From assembly GCA_035651155.1 (NCBI GenBank), contig DASRGG010000005.1, positions 78,602 through 142,601 of the forward strand: a stretch of 64,000 bases of DNA, written 5' to 3'. The notes under the pieces are model-generated. The model worked only from the letters and a program-made list of their open reading frames with translations, ran no database searches and had not been told where the DNA came from. Source of the stretch: CF-39 sp035651155. Its GTDB lineage: Bacteria; Chloroflexota; Limnocylindria; P2-11E. Made by a program: the position numbers and the translations under genes. Every line of letters starts with the position of its first letter. The first letter of the stretch is position 1. Shown here one piece after another: positions 8,045 through 16,985 of this stretch.

Positions 8045-8059
8045 CCGTACCCGTACTAG
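8030..8059. repeat. 15-base tandem duplication at the end of vapC
   Basis: CCGTACCCGTACTAG occurs twice without a gap, at 8030-8044 and 8045-8059. The first copy encodes the last residues of VapC and its TAG stop; the second is a non-coding copy just outside. It looks like a recent slippage duplication and does not change the protein. Confidence 0.85.
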
Positions 8060-8079
8060 AGGACGCGGATCGGCGTCGC

Positions 8080-9204
8080 CTACCGCAGGGGGAGGCGCTC
8101 GATCGCGCGCAGCGCGGAGAGGCCGTCGCCGATGCCGCCGATGAGATACGCGTCCGACCCGGTGACCACCAGATCGCCGAGAGCCCGCGCGATGGACGGG
8201 CTGGCGAACTCCGACCACGCGTTCGTCGCGGGATCCCAGATCTCCGCGCCCGCGACCGGGACCCAGTCCTGACGATCCGGGAGCTGGCGCGATCCGCCGG
8301 TGATGAGCACGCGGCCGTCCGGGAGCGCCGCGGCCTGCTCGATGAGACGCGGCTCCACCAGCGCGCCCGCGTAGGTGAACACGCCGCGCGCGGCGTCGTA
8401 GCGCTCGGCGGTGTTCGCCGCGGCCTGCTGCCCGCCGATGATGAGCACGTCGCCGTCGCGCAGCGCGACCATCGCGTGCTGCACGCGCGGGACGGACATG
8501 TCGGGACCGGGCGTCCAGAGGTCCTTCGCGGGGTCGTAGATCACCGAGCTCTTCATCGGCGCGCCGATCTTCGAGAGGCCGCCGGCGACGAGCACGCGCC
8601 CGTCGCGCAGCGGCGCGATCGAGAAGCGCACGCGCGGCTCGGGCAGCGGCGCGGCCTCGGTCCAGCGATCGGCCTTCGGGTCGTACAGCTCGCTCGACGC
8701 GAGCGGCACGGTGCCGAAGTTCCCGCCGGTGACGAGCACCCGCCCGTCGCGGAGCGCGGCCGCGCCGTGATCGCTGCGCGCCTGCAGGAGCGGCGCCGCG
8801 CGGCGCCAGCGGTGCTCGAACGGGAGGTACACGTCGACGCGGTCCGACGAGTGGAACGCCTTCGCGTACCACTCCACGCCGCCGGCGATGACGAGGCGAT
8901 CGCCGCCGACCTGGGTCATGGTGTGGTGGAGGCGCCCGGGGAGCGGCTGCTCGAGCACCCGGAGCGTGTCCGTGAGCGGATCGATGAGCTCGGTCGCGGG
9001 ATTCACGACGCCGGGATCGTTCTCGTCGAGCCCGCCGAACACGAAGATCTCACCGGTGGGAAGGAGCGTCGCGCTCGCGTACGCGCGCGGGCGCGCGAGC
9101 TGCGCCATGGTGGTCCACCCGGCGTCCTTGAAGCCCTGCGGCGCGCTCGCCCCCACCAGTACGGCGACGGCGAGCGGCACGACGAGCGTGCCGACCCACC
9201 TCAT
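8080..9204 (-). CDS. Secreted Kelch-repeat beta-propeller protein
   Basis: From ATG 9204 the product has 374 residues. A signal peptide or anchor occupies about 1-22 (RWVGTLVVPLAVAVLVGASA). Six to seven Kelch units follow, each with a DGRVLVTGG or DGRVLVAGG strand pair and a YDPAKDLWTPG-type strand. This fits one propeller of the galactose-oxidase/Kelch type. The copper-binding residues of galactose oxidase are not evident, so a binding role is more likely. Its ATG overlaps the stop of the upstream amidase gene by 4 bases (ATGA), so the two are translationally coupled. The frame could be read upstream through the amidase gene in another phase, but that has no protein-like content. Confidence 0.8.
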   Translation of the reverse strand: MRWVGTLVVPLAVAVLVGASAPQGFKDAGWTTMAQLARPRAYASATLLPTGEIFVFGGLDENDPGVVNPATELIDPLTDTLRVLEQPLPGRLHHTMTQVGGDRLVIAGGVEWYAKAFHSSDRVDVYLPFEHRWRRAAPLLQARSDHGAAALRDGRVLVTGGNFGTVPLASSELYDPKADRWTEAAPLPEPRVRFSIAPLRDGRVLVAGGLSKIGAPMKSSVIYDPAKDLWTPGPDMSVPRVQHAMVALRDGDVLIIGGQQAAANTAERYDAARGVFTYAGALVEPRLIEQAAALPDGRVLITGGSRQLPDRQDWVPVAGAEIWDPATNAWSEFASPSIARALGDLVVTGSDAYLIGGIGDGLSALRAIERLPLR

Positions 9205-12200
9205 TGCACTTGGAGGGTAGCCGAGCCTCCGGGCACGCCTTGACCCGAGAACCAGGTGACGCCTTCCTGCACGAGGTCGAACGTGAGCGTGTACGTGCCC
9301 GCGGTCGCGGGCGCCTTCACCGTCGCCACGAGGGCGATGCTCTGACCCGGCTGCACGTCGGTCGGCAGCGCGGTGCGCGCGCCGTCCCACACGTACAAGA
9401 GGCCGGCCGCCGTCGAGAGGTGGTAGGCGAGGTTCACCTGCGACGCGCGCAGCCACGGCATCGCGCCGGTGTTCGTGAGCGTGACGCCCACGTTCGCCGT
9501 TCCCGCGACCGGGGCGCTGATCGGGTTCCCCGCGACCACGTACGTCGCGCCGTAGCTCGGCACGACCGCGGTGAACGTCCTCTGCGGCGTCTGCATGCCG
9601 TTGCCGGAGAACCACGCGACGCCCTCCTGCACGAGGTCGTAGCGGATCGTGTACGTCCCCGCGGTCGCCGGCACGCCCACCTTCACGGCGACGGTGCGGA
9701 GCTCGTTCACCTTCATCCCCGCGAGGCTCGTGCGCAGGCCGTCCCACACGACGGTGTTCCCGGACGCGTCGTAGAGGTGGTAGCTGAGGTTGACGCTCGC
9801 GCCCCAGTCGAAGTTCGAGAGGTTCTGCACCTTCACGTTGAAGGTCGCGGGCATCGCGGTCGGCAGCGTCGCCGGCGTAGCGGAGACGTCCAGCGATCCG
9901 CCGTAGAAGAGGTTCGCGGTCGAGCCGACCTGCACCGGCTGGTCGAAGGTGCGCACGTCCTTGCCGCTGAACCACGCCACGCCCTCTTCGACCATGTCCC
10001 AGCGCAGCGTGTACGTGCCGGTGCCGGTCGGGAACACCAGCGACGCCTGGAGGCTCGCGGAGGCGCCCGGCGCGACGTCGGCGGGCAGGCTCGTGCGCAG
10101 GCCGTCCCAGACGACCGTGCGGCCGGCGCTGTCGCTCCAGTGGTACGAGAGGTGGATCGGGTTCGCGCCGCCCGCGGACCACGCGAAGCTGCTCGTGTTC
10201 GTCACGGTGATCGGCACGCTCGCCGCGCTGCCCGAGACCGCGAGGGTCTGCACCGCGGGCTGGTAGCTCGCGCCGTACGTCTTCACCAGCGGGCCCGCGA
10301 CCGGCGTCGAGAGGGTGCCGGTGGCGACGCCCTTGGACGAGAACCACGCGACGCCTTCCTGCACGAGGTCGAAGCGCAGCTGGTACTGGCCGCCCTGCGG
10401 CGGCGCGGTGACCTGCGCCTGCAGCGTGACGGACTGGCCGGGGGCGAGGTCGGCGCCGAGCTTGGTGCGCGCGCCGTCCCACACCGCGGCCACGCCCGCG
10501 GCGGTGTACCAGTGGTAGCCGAGGGTGACCGGGTACGAGCTCGTCGTCGGGAACACGCCGCGCCCGGTGTTCGTGACCGTGACGGGCACGGTCGCGGTCT
10601 GGCCCGCGCTGAAGGTGGGCTGACCCTGGACCTGGTACGCGGCCTTGAAGTCGAGCGAGACGCCCGTGGGCGTGTCGTCGGGCGCGACGCCCTTGTCCGA
10701 GAACGCGAACTCGTTCTCCTTGTAAAGGTCGAGGTAGTTCGTGTACTGCGTCGGATAGGTCGGCGCGGTCATCGGGAACGTGAGCGTCACCGACTGGCCG
10801 GGCTGCACGTCGGCGGGGAGCGCCACGCGCGTCGCGCCCGGGAAGGTGTTGCCGGTCGCGTTGGAGACCCACTTGTAGCCGAGGCGCACGGGGTTCGCGC
10901 CGCCCGCGGGCCACACGCGGCCGCCGTCGTTCTGCACGGTGACGGTGATCTGCTTCGTCTCGCCCGCGACCCACGCGATCGGCACGTTGTCCTTGACCCA
11001 GTCCGCGCTCCAGTCGGCCGAGTTGAACCACTGGTCGCGCACCGGCGTGCCCTTCAGCGTGTTCCACCACTGCGTGCCGGTCTGGAGATCCCAGCGCACG
11101 ATGTACGACCCGATCGCGGGCACGCTGAACGCGACGTTCACCGTCGCGGCCTGGCCCGGCGCGAGCGGCGCGGGGATCGGCGCGAGGGGGCCCTGCGCCT
11201 GGACGACCGCGCCCTTCGAGAGGATGCGGTACGAGACGTTCGTGCCCGCGGGGATCGCGGTCTGCCCCCTGTTCGTCACGGTGACCGGCACGCTCACGAC
11301 CGCGCCGGGGAACCCGGCCTTCGGGAGCTGCGGATCGATGTAGGGCATGTCGAAGTAGCCGGCGTTCACCGCGTTCTGCGCGAGGCGGCGCAGCCCGTCG
11401 ATCATGTTGTAGATCCCGTTGCCGGGGCAGGCGGTCTGCCCGCCGTGCTGCGAGAGGATGTAGTTGCAGTCGCGGTGGCCCTGCACGTTGGGCGGGTTGC
11501 TCGTGATGTTCACCCAGCTCCCGTCGGGCGCCTGCTCCTGGTGCGTGAACGTGTCGTTGCCGTAGGGCTGGATCCCGAGCTGGGTCGCCTTGATCGCGAC
11601 GATGTTCGCGATCGCGCCCTGCAGCGCGCTCGTCGGCTGCGCGATGGAGTAGTCGCCCAGGGCGGCGATGCCGATGGAGCCGTTGTTCCAGCCGTACGCG
11701 TGACCGGCGATGACGTTGTCGCCACCCTGCCGGCCCGTCCAGATGTTGCCGAACTTGTCGACGAGGTAGTTGTAGCCGATGTCGCCCCAGCCGCGCGTGA
11801 CCGCGTGGTAGTAGTAGATCGCGCGGATCGTCGCCGCGACGTTGTTGCCGCCGTCGTCGGTGACGGTGTGGTGGATGACGAACTTCTGCGCCTTCTGATA
11901 GCGCGGCGGCCACTGCATGAGGTTCTCGTCCGCCGCCCAGTCCTGCCGCGTGAGGATGCGCGACGAGCCCACCGGCGCCGCGTCGGCGTAGCTCCGTGTG
12001 AAGTCGCTGAACGCGCCGGCCACGTCGTTCAGCAGGCGCGCGAGCGGGCCGGCGTTCAGGTCGCTCACGTCCATGAACGTGAGGTTCACGCGCGCGATCG
12101 CGTCGGGGTCGCCGCTCGTGAGCCACACGCGGTACTGCGCGTAGCGCGCGGCTGTTTGCGCGACCGGCACGGGCGCGGCGAAGTGCTCGTTGCTGAGCTC

Positions 12201-12605
12201 GTCGGTCATGTCCTCTTCTTCGTTCATCTGGCGCCAGCCGCTCCACAGGGCGCCGTCGCTGGAGGTGCGCGCCTCGACGAAGATCGTGTCCTGGGCGCCG
12301 GGCGCCGCGATCCAGTGGATGCCGAGCCGGTCGAAGACCTGGCCCGCGTCGATGACCTCGGATGAATAGAGGAGCGTCGCGCCGCCGGTGCTGCCCGCGT
12401 CGGCCGCGCTGATCCGCGCGCCGCTCGGAAGAGAGAGCGCGCCCGCCGCGCCCCGGGCCGGGTGCGACCGGGAGACCTCGCTCGCGACGATCCGGCCGCT
12501 GGCACGCGGGGAGGCGACCGCCGGCGTGCCGAAGTTGGGGAGGAGGGCGAGCACGAGCGCGCCGATGAAGAGCGCTATCCGAAGGCGCGCGTGGCGTCGG
12601 CCCAA
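9201..12605 (-). CDS. Secreted N-acetylmuramoyl-L-alanine amidase with six Ig modules
   Basis: The TTG at 12605 is chosen as start. It has a perfect AAGGAGG site 5 bases upstream and begins a normal signal peptide (GRRHARLRIALFIGALVLAL). An ATG at 12662 is also in frame but adds a non-signal N-terminus. The product has 1134 residues. The amidase-2/PGRP domain shows KFVIHHTVT (zinc His), DIGYNYLVD, IGIAALGDY, and GHRDCNYIL with TACPG. It would cleave the bond between muramic acid and the stem peptide. Six ~105-residue NBR1-like Ig modules follow, most with VWDGxRTxL and DLVQEGVxWFS signatures. It is coupled to the downstream Kelch gene, and its modules match those of the next two secreted enzymes. 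Confidence 0.85.
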   Translation of the reverse strand: MGRRHARLRIALFIGALVLALLPNFGTPAVASPRASGRIVASEVSRSHPARGAAGALSLPSGARISAADAGSTGGATLLYSSEVIDAGQVFDRLGIHWIAAPGAQDTIFVEARTSSDGALWSGWRQMNEEEDMTDELSNEHFAAPVPVAQTAARYAQYRVWLTSGDPDAIARVNLTFMDVSDLNAGPLARLLNDVAGAFSDFTRSYADAAPVGSSRILTRQDWAADENLMQWPPRYQKAQKFVIHHTVTDDGGNNVAATIRAIYYYHAVTRGWGDIGYNYLVDKFGNIWTGRQGGDNVIAGHAYGWNNGSIGIAALGDYSIAQPTSALQGAIANIVAIKATQLGIQPYGNDTFTHQEQAPDGSWVNITSNPPNVQGHRDCNYILSQHGGQTACPGNGIYNMIDGLRRLAQNAVNAGYFDMPYIDPQLPKAGFPGAVVSVPVTVTNRGQTAIPAGTNVSYRILSKGAVVQAQGPLAPIPAPLAPGQAATVNVAFSVPAIGSYIVRWDLQTGTQWWNTLKGTPVRDQWFNSADWSADWVKDNVPIAWVAGETKQITVTVQNDGGRVWPAGGANPVRLGYKWVSNATGNTFPGATRVALPADVQPGQSVTLTFPMTAPTYPTQYTNYLDLYKENEFAFSDKGVAPDDTPTGVSLDFKAAYQVQGQPTFSAGQTATVPVTVTNTGRGVFPTTSSYPVTLGYHWYTAAGVAAVWDGARTKLGADLAPGQSVTLQAQVTAPPQGGQYQLRFDLVQEGVAWFSSKGVATGTLSTPVAGPLVKTYGASYQPAVQTLAVSGSAASVPITVTNTSSFAWSAGGANPIHLSYHWSDSAGRTVVWDGLRTSLPADVAPGASASLQASLVFPTGTGTYTLRWDMVEEGVAWFSGKDVRTFDQPVQVGSTANLFYGGSLDVSATPATLPTAMPATFNVKVQNLSNFDWGASVNLSYHLYDASGNTVVWDGLRTSLAGMKVNELRTVAVKVGVPATAGTYTIRYDLVQEGVAWFSGNGMQTPQRTFTAVVPSYGATYVVAGNPISAPVAGTANVGVTLTNTGAMPWLRASQVNLAYHLSTAAGLLYVWDGARTALPTDVQPGQSIALVATVKAPATAGTYTLTFDLVQEGVTWFSGQGVPGGSATLQVQ

Positions 12606-12833
12606 CCGGACCTCCTTCTTCCTCTGCCACGCTTCCCCGACGCCGAAGCTGGATTCTGACATCAGAGAGCAGGGTTGTCTCTCTCGGAAACGAATGGGGC
12701 GCCGCGGTCGTCACGCTGGGCGGGTGCAATTCGCCATCAGATGAGCAGGCAGAAAGACGAGCGCATCTCAGCGGCGTGCAAGCGTCGGACGTTCGATCTG
12801 ACGATGAGCTTCGCACATGCTGTGTGCTAAGTT

Positions 12834-13079
12834 GTGTGCGTGCGTCTGCACATAAGCCTTGATCCGAAGCTCGTGAAGGCCGTGGACAGACGCGTCGGGA
12901 AACGCAAGCGGAGCGCCTTCATCGCCGACACCGTCCGGCGCGCGCTCGAGGACGAGCGGCGCTGGGACGACATCCTCGCGTCCATCGGATCGATCCCGGA
13001 TTACGGCAGCGACTGGGGAATGACCCCGGCGGAGTGGGTCCGCGCGCAGCGGCGGCTTGACCCGCGACGCGTGGGTTAG
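12834..13079 (+). CDS. VapB-type ribbon-helix-helix antitoxin
   Basis: This 81-residue protein starts at GTG 12834. The N-terminal RLHISLDPKLVKAVDRRV and KRSAFIADTVRRALEDER segments form the DNA-binding ribbon-helix-helix. The tail (DILASIGSIPDYGSDWG, TPAEWVRAQRR) is of the type that wraps VapC toxins. The stop is directly followed by the ATG of the PIN gene, so they form a classic pair. Just upstream, around 12813-12827, is an inverted repeat GCACA-N5-TGTGC with another TGTGTGC copy next to it, a likely autoregulatory operator. The pair lies on the plus strand between two minus-strand wall-enzyme genes. It looks intact. Confidence 0.85.
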   Translation: MCVRLHISLDPKLVKAVDRRVGKRKRSAFIADTVRRALEDERRWDDILASIGSIPDYGSDWGMTPAEWVRAQRRLDPRRVG

Positions 13080-13475
13080 ATGGCAGCGATCTTCCTCGAC
13101 ACGACCGTACTCGTCGACGCCCTCCGTGGCGGACCGGCGGGTGCTCGGGTGCGCGTCCTGAGGCGAGACGGCTTCACGCCGTTCGTCTGCGCCATCAACG
13201 TCGACGAGCTTTGGCGTGGCGCGCGTGGCCCGACACAGGAGAAGGAGGTCGCTCGGCTTCTGCGCGGGCTTCGTGTCGTGCCGCTCCGAGCCGAAGAGGG
13301 TGAGCGTGCCGGCCGGTGGCGCCGGGACTTCGGCGCCCGCGGGATCACGCTCGGCCAGGCGGATTGCCTCATCGCCGCCGCCGCGGTCACGGTCGGCGCA
13401 CGCCTGGCGACGGCCAACGTCTCTGATTTCCCGATGCCGGAGCTCGTCGTCGAGGACTGGTCGGACTCGCGCTGA
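13080..13475 (+). CDS. VapC-type PIN-domain ribonuclease toxin
   Basis: This 131-residue protein opens with MAAIFLDTTVLVDALRGG (Asp 7). It has the helix CAINVDELWRG with its conserved Glu and TLGQADCLIAAAAV with the third acidic residue, and ends ATANVSDFPMPEL. This matches the VapC RNase fold, which cuts tRNA or rRNA when the antitoxin is degraded. It begins immediately after the stop of the ribbon-helix-helix antitoxin with no spacer, so expression is coupled. Both members appear full-length, making this the one clearly intact toxin-antitoxin pair in the left part of the window. Confidence 0.88.
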   Translation: MAAIFLDTTVLVDALRGGPAGARVRVLRRDGFTPFVCAINVDELWRGARGPTQEKEVARLLRGLRVVPLRAEEGERAGRWRRDFGARGITLGQADCLIAAAAVTVGARLATANVSDFPMPELVVEDWSDSR

Positions 13476-13481
13476 GGCAAG

Positions 13482-13807
13482 CTACGCACCTGCCAACACC
13501 TTCACGTACTCGGCAGCCCACTCCAAAAATCTCGGCCACGCGGCCGCGCCCTTCGGCAGCGGCGGCGGATAGAGCCCCGCGCCGGCGAAGACCGCCCTTT
13601 GCTCCTCGAGCATCCGGACGGCAGCGACGGCGTTCGCGAGGTCGCTCCGCTTCGCGCTCCCCGGAGGAGCTCGAAGATCCGGTGCACGGCCGCGAAAGTC
13701 CGCGACCAGCGCGTGTAGCGCTGCGGCAGCGGCTTGAGCAGCGCCCCGATCTCTTCGCTCATCGCGAGCGAGTAGCGGTCGGCGTTGACGGCACGGAAGC
13801 TCTTCAC
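13482..13807 (-). pseudogene. Frameshifted unknown gene
   Basis: Two overlapping frames each hold half of a plausible small protein. The first half starts at GTG 13807 (VKSFRAVNADRYSLAMSEEI, then AAVHRIFELLRG). The second continues in another phase (SAKRSDLANAVAAVRMLEEQ, then PRFLEWAAEYVKVLAGA) to the stop at 13482. Joined they would give about 108 residues. The phase change falls in the CCCC run around 13659-13662, a typical slippage site. No family is recognised. It lies between the VapBC pair and the SpoIID-type gene. A sequencing or assembly error would give the same picture. Confidence 0.5.
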
Positions 13808-13828
13808 GACGCCCGCAGCGGGATCGGA

Positions 13829-16800
13829 TCAAAAGGGCGCGAGCCGCAGCATGGTCGATCTGAGGCCGAGGCACGCCTGGATCGACTCGGCCTTCACGTC
13901 CGCGGTCGCGGCGGTGCCGATGAAGCGGATCGAGATGGTGTGGCCGACCCCGGCCGGCGACTGGTTCGTGACGTCGACGCCGACGAGCGTGCCGATGTTC
14001 GGGCCGCCGGCGCAGATGGCGGCGTTCACGATCTGGGCGCCGCTATAGGTCGCGCTCCACGACGCGCGCGGGTTCGGCGGGCTCGCGACCAGACGATCGC
14101 CCGGGTCCGGGACCGCCGCGAGGTACGGCTGCGTCGCGTCCGGCGTGCACACCCAGGTGCCGCCGCTCCGGACGACGCGGTTGCCCCAGCAGCCGAACTC
14201 GAGCGTGTAGCCGCCGCTCGAGCTCGCGAAGTACGTCTTCACGATGCGGCCCTGGTAGGTGACCAGCTTGCCGGCGGTCGCGAGGACCGCGGCGTCGGTG
14301 CGCGGACCCTCGGCCGCGACGCCGCCGTAGCACTGGTCCGACTGGTCGTCGCTCACGTCGTAGTCGCGCGCGGTGCCGCGGTACGACGCGTACGCGTACG
14401 AGCGCGCCGCGTAGGCCTGCGCCTTCAATGCCTCCGGGTGCCACGTGCTCGGCATCTCGTAGGAGATGACGCCGCGCACGTAGTCGTCGTAGCTCACGGC
14501 GTTCACCACGCGCAGCGTGTTGCCGAGGTTGGTGAGCCGGAAGTTGCCGCGGTAGAAGCCGGGCGTGCCGTCCAGGTGGTCGAGCTGCACGAAGCGCAGC
14601 GGCTGGCTCGGATCGAGCGGCACGACCGCGACGCTTGCGAACGATCCGAGGTTGGTGGGCGTCGCGGTGTTGTTGCTCCACACCTGCACCGCGCCGCCGG
14701 TCGCGACGAACTGCCACTTCGCGTTCGGCGCCGCGCGCCCGATCTCGGCGTTCGCGTTCGCCTCGTTGAGCACGCGGAATCCGCCGGCCGACACGACGTC
14801 GCCGAAGTAGCCGTCGAAGTACGCGTTCGTGCCGCAGCGGTAGCGCGACTGCGACGACGGCTGCGAGAGCAGCACGCGGTTGAACGGACGCGCGGCGTCG
14901 CCGAACTGGAACTGCGTGCCCGGGAAGTACTTCTGGATGATCTGCTCGCCGGTCATCGGCGCACCCGTGGCGCCGGTGGCGTAGCCCTGCGCGCCGTACT
15001 GGCTCATGCCCACGCCGTGGCCGAAGCCGCTGCCGTAGAAGACGACGCCGGACACGACGGTGAAGGGCTCGCGCTTGGTCTGCACGTTCACCTGGCTGAA
15101 CCAGGCGACGCCCTCCTGCACGAGATCCCACGCGATGATGTAGTCGCCGACACCCGCGGGCACGGTGACGCGGATCGGCACGGTCGCGGAGGTGAACGCC
15201 GGAACGTCGTTCGGGAGCGTGCCGCGGGCGCCGTCCCACACGTACGTGGTGCCGGTGTTCGCGCCGAAGATGTGGTAGCCGAGGCGCACCGGATTCGCGC
15301 CGCCCGCCGGCCACGCGCGCGGCCCGTAGTTCATCACCGTCACCGTGAGGTCGATGACCGCGCCGATCGTGACCTGCCCCGGCGTCGTCGTCGCGCCGTA
15401 GCCGCCGGAGAGGCCGCTCGTGACGCTGAACGCGGCGCGCGCCGGCGGCGAGCCGCCGTCGGCGAACCAGCCGATGCCCTCGCGGACGAGGTCGATGGCG
15501 AGCGTGTACGTGCCCGACGAGGACGGCGCGGTGAACGCGAGCTGGAGCGTGCGCGAGCCGCCGGGCGCGAGGTCCGCGCCGATCGGCGTGCGCGCGCCGT
15601 CCCACACCACCGTCGCGCCGTCCGCGTCGAAGATGTGATACGAGAGGTTCACCGGATTGGGGCCGCTCCCGCTCCAGGCCTGGTTGCCGGTGTTCGTCAC
15701 GGTCACGGCGACGGTCTTCGACTCCGCCCAGTACGCGTCGATCGTCGCGGCGAGCGAGTACGCGGCCGCGTAGCGGATCGCCTCGACCGCCGCGGACGCG
15801 CGGTACGGCGTGCCGCCCATCGCTCCGAACCAGCCGACGCCCTCGCGCACCAGGTCGACGGTCAGCGTGAACGTGCCCGCGACGAGCGGCGCGGTGACGC
15901 GCGCGTTCACCGTGGCGCTCGCGCCAGGCGCGACGTCGGCGGGCAGCGGGGTGCGCACGCCGTCCCACACGACGGTGTTCCCGGTCGCGTCGTGCCAGTG
16001 GTACGACACGTCGATGGGCGTCGCCCCCGTCGCGTTCCACGTCGCGGCGCCGGTGTTCTTCACGGTCACCGGCACCGTGTACGCGCCGCCGGCGACGAAC
16101 GCGGGGAGCGACGCCGCGCTCACCTGCGCGACGTACGGCGCGAGCGCGTTCACCGCCATCGCCGGACCGGGCGGGAACCACGCCACGCCTTCCTTCACGA
16201 GCGCGAGCTTCAGGAGGTACGTGCCGGGGGCGGGCGGAAGGACCACGTTCGCGGTGACGGTGCGCTGCGCCGCGGGCGCGACGTCGCCGCCGAGCGGCGT
16301 GCGCACGCCGTCCCACACGACCGCGTTCGCGCCGGTCTGGTCGTACCAGTGGTACGTGAGGTTCACCGGGCTCGCGCCCGTGGCGTTCCAGGTCTGGTTG
16401 CCGGTGTTCGTGAGCGCGACCGCCACCTGGAGCGTGCCGCCCGCCGGTGCGGACGCCGGCGGCGCCGCGACCGTGTAGGCCGCGGTGTACGTCGCGGGCT
16501 GCGCGGTCACGGAGAGCGGCGCGCTCGGCGCGAACCAGGCGATGCCTTCCTTCACGAGCGCGAAACGGAGGAGGTACCGGCCGGGGCTCGCGGGCACGAC
16601 GACCGTCGCGGTCACGGTGCGCTGGCCCTGCGGCGCGACGTCCGCGCCGAGCGGCGTGCGCACGCCGTCCCACACGACCGCGGTCGATCCGCTCGCGTCG
16701 TACCAGTGGTAGGTGAGGTTCACCGGGTTCGCGCCGGTCGAGGTCCACGCCTCGTCGCCGGTGTTCGTGAGCTGCACCGCCACGGCGATCGTGGCGCCCG

Positions 16801-16939
16801 CGGCGACCGCGGCCGGCGGCGTGGGTACCGCGTACGTCGCGGCGAGCACGCCGAGCGGCGCCGCGAACGAGGCGCTCCCGAGGATGCCGGTCACGATCGC
16901 GGCCGCGACGAGGGGCGCGAAACGACGGCTCATCGGCAC
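13829..16939 (-). CDS. Secreted SpoIID/LytB-type protein with five Ig modules
   Basis: This protein of about 1036 residues has a signal peptide at 1-34 (FAPLVAAAIVTGILGSASFA). Five tandem NBR1-like Ig modules of about 105 residues follow, with NPVNLTYHWYD, VWDGVRTPL and LVKEGIAWF-type signatures. The C-terminal ~370 residues are a SpoIID domain: GSGFGHGVGMSQYGAQGYA, NAVSYDDYVRGVISYEMPS, ALKAQAYAARSYAYA and SDDQSDQCYGG. SpoIID proteins are lytic transglycosylases acting on peptide-stripped glycan and often work after an amidase, one of which is encoded next door. The start is GTG 16939; an ATG two codons later is equally possible. No strong ribosome-binding site is visible. Confidence 0.85.
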   Translation of the reverse strand: MPMSRRFAPLVAAAIVTGILGSASFAAPLGVLAATYAVPTPPAAVAAGATIAVAVQLTNTGDEAWTSTGANPVNLTYHWYDASGSTAVVWDGVRTPLGADVAPQGQRTVTATVVVPASPGRYLLRFALVKEGIAWFAPSAPLSVTAQPATYTAAYTVAAPPASAPAGGTLQVAVALTNTGNQTWNATGASPVNLTYHWYDQTGANAVVWDGVRTPLGGDVAPAAQRTVTANVVLPPAPGTYLLKLALVKEGVAWFPPGPAMAVNALAPYVAQVSAASLPAFVAGGAYTVPVTVKNTGAATWNATGATPIDVSYHWHDATGNTVVWDGVRTPLPADVAPGASATVNARVTAPLVAGTFTLTVDLVREGVGWFGAMGGTPYRASAAVEAIRYAAAYSLAATIDAYWAESKTVAVTVTNTGNQAWSGSGPNPVNLSYHIFDADGATVVWDGARTPIGADLAPGGSRTLQLAFTAPSSSGTYTLAIDLVREGIGWFADGGSPPARAAFSVTSGLSGGYGATTTPGQVTIGAVIDLTVTVMNYGPRAWPAGGANPVRLGYHIFGANTGTTYVWDGARGTLPNDVPAFTSATVPIRVTVPAGVGDYIIAWDLVQEGVAWFSQVNVQTKREPFTVVSGVVFYGSGFGHGVGMSQYGAQGYATGATGAPMTGEQIIQKYFPGTQFQFGDAARPFNRVLLSQPSSQSRYRCGTNAYFDGYFGDVVSAGGFRVLNEANANAEIGRAAPNAKWQFVATGGAVQVWSNNTATPTNLGSFASVAVVPLDPSQPLRFVQLDHLDGTPGFYRGNFRLTNLGNTLRVVNAVSYDDYVRGVISYEMPSTWHPEALKAQAYAARSYAYASYRGTARDYDVSDDQSDQCYGGVAAEGPRTDAAVLATAGKLVTYQGRIVKTYFASSSGGYTLEFGCWGNRVVRSGGTWVCTPDATQPYLAAVPDPGDRLVASPPNPRASWSATYSGAQIVNAAICAGGPNIGTLVGVDVTNQSPAGVGHTISIRFIGTAATADVKAESIQACLGLRSTMLRLAPF

Positions 16940-16985
16940 GACGCCGCCAAGGTCCTCACGGTCGTGACGTTACACAACCGGCGCG

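Noticed and set aside
9204..12365. 1053-codon open frame on the plus strand
   Set aside because: Exact antisense of the amidase-Ig gene; the repetitive composition mirrors the Ig repeats.
9205..12816. Upstream extension of the Kelch gene into a 1578-codon frame
   Set aside because: The extension reads the amidase gene out of phase; the ATGA overlap and signal peptide at 9204 define the real start.
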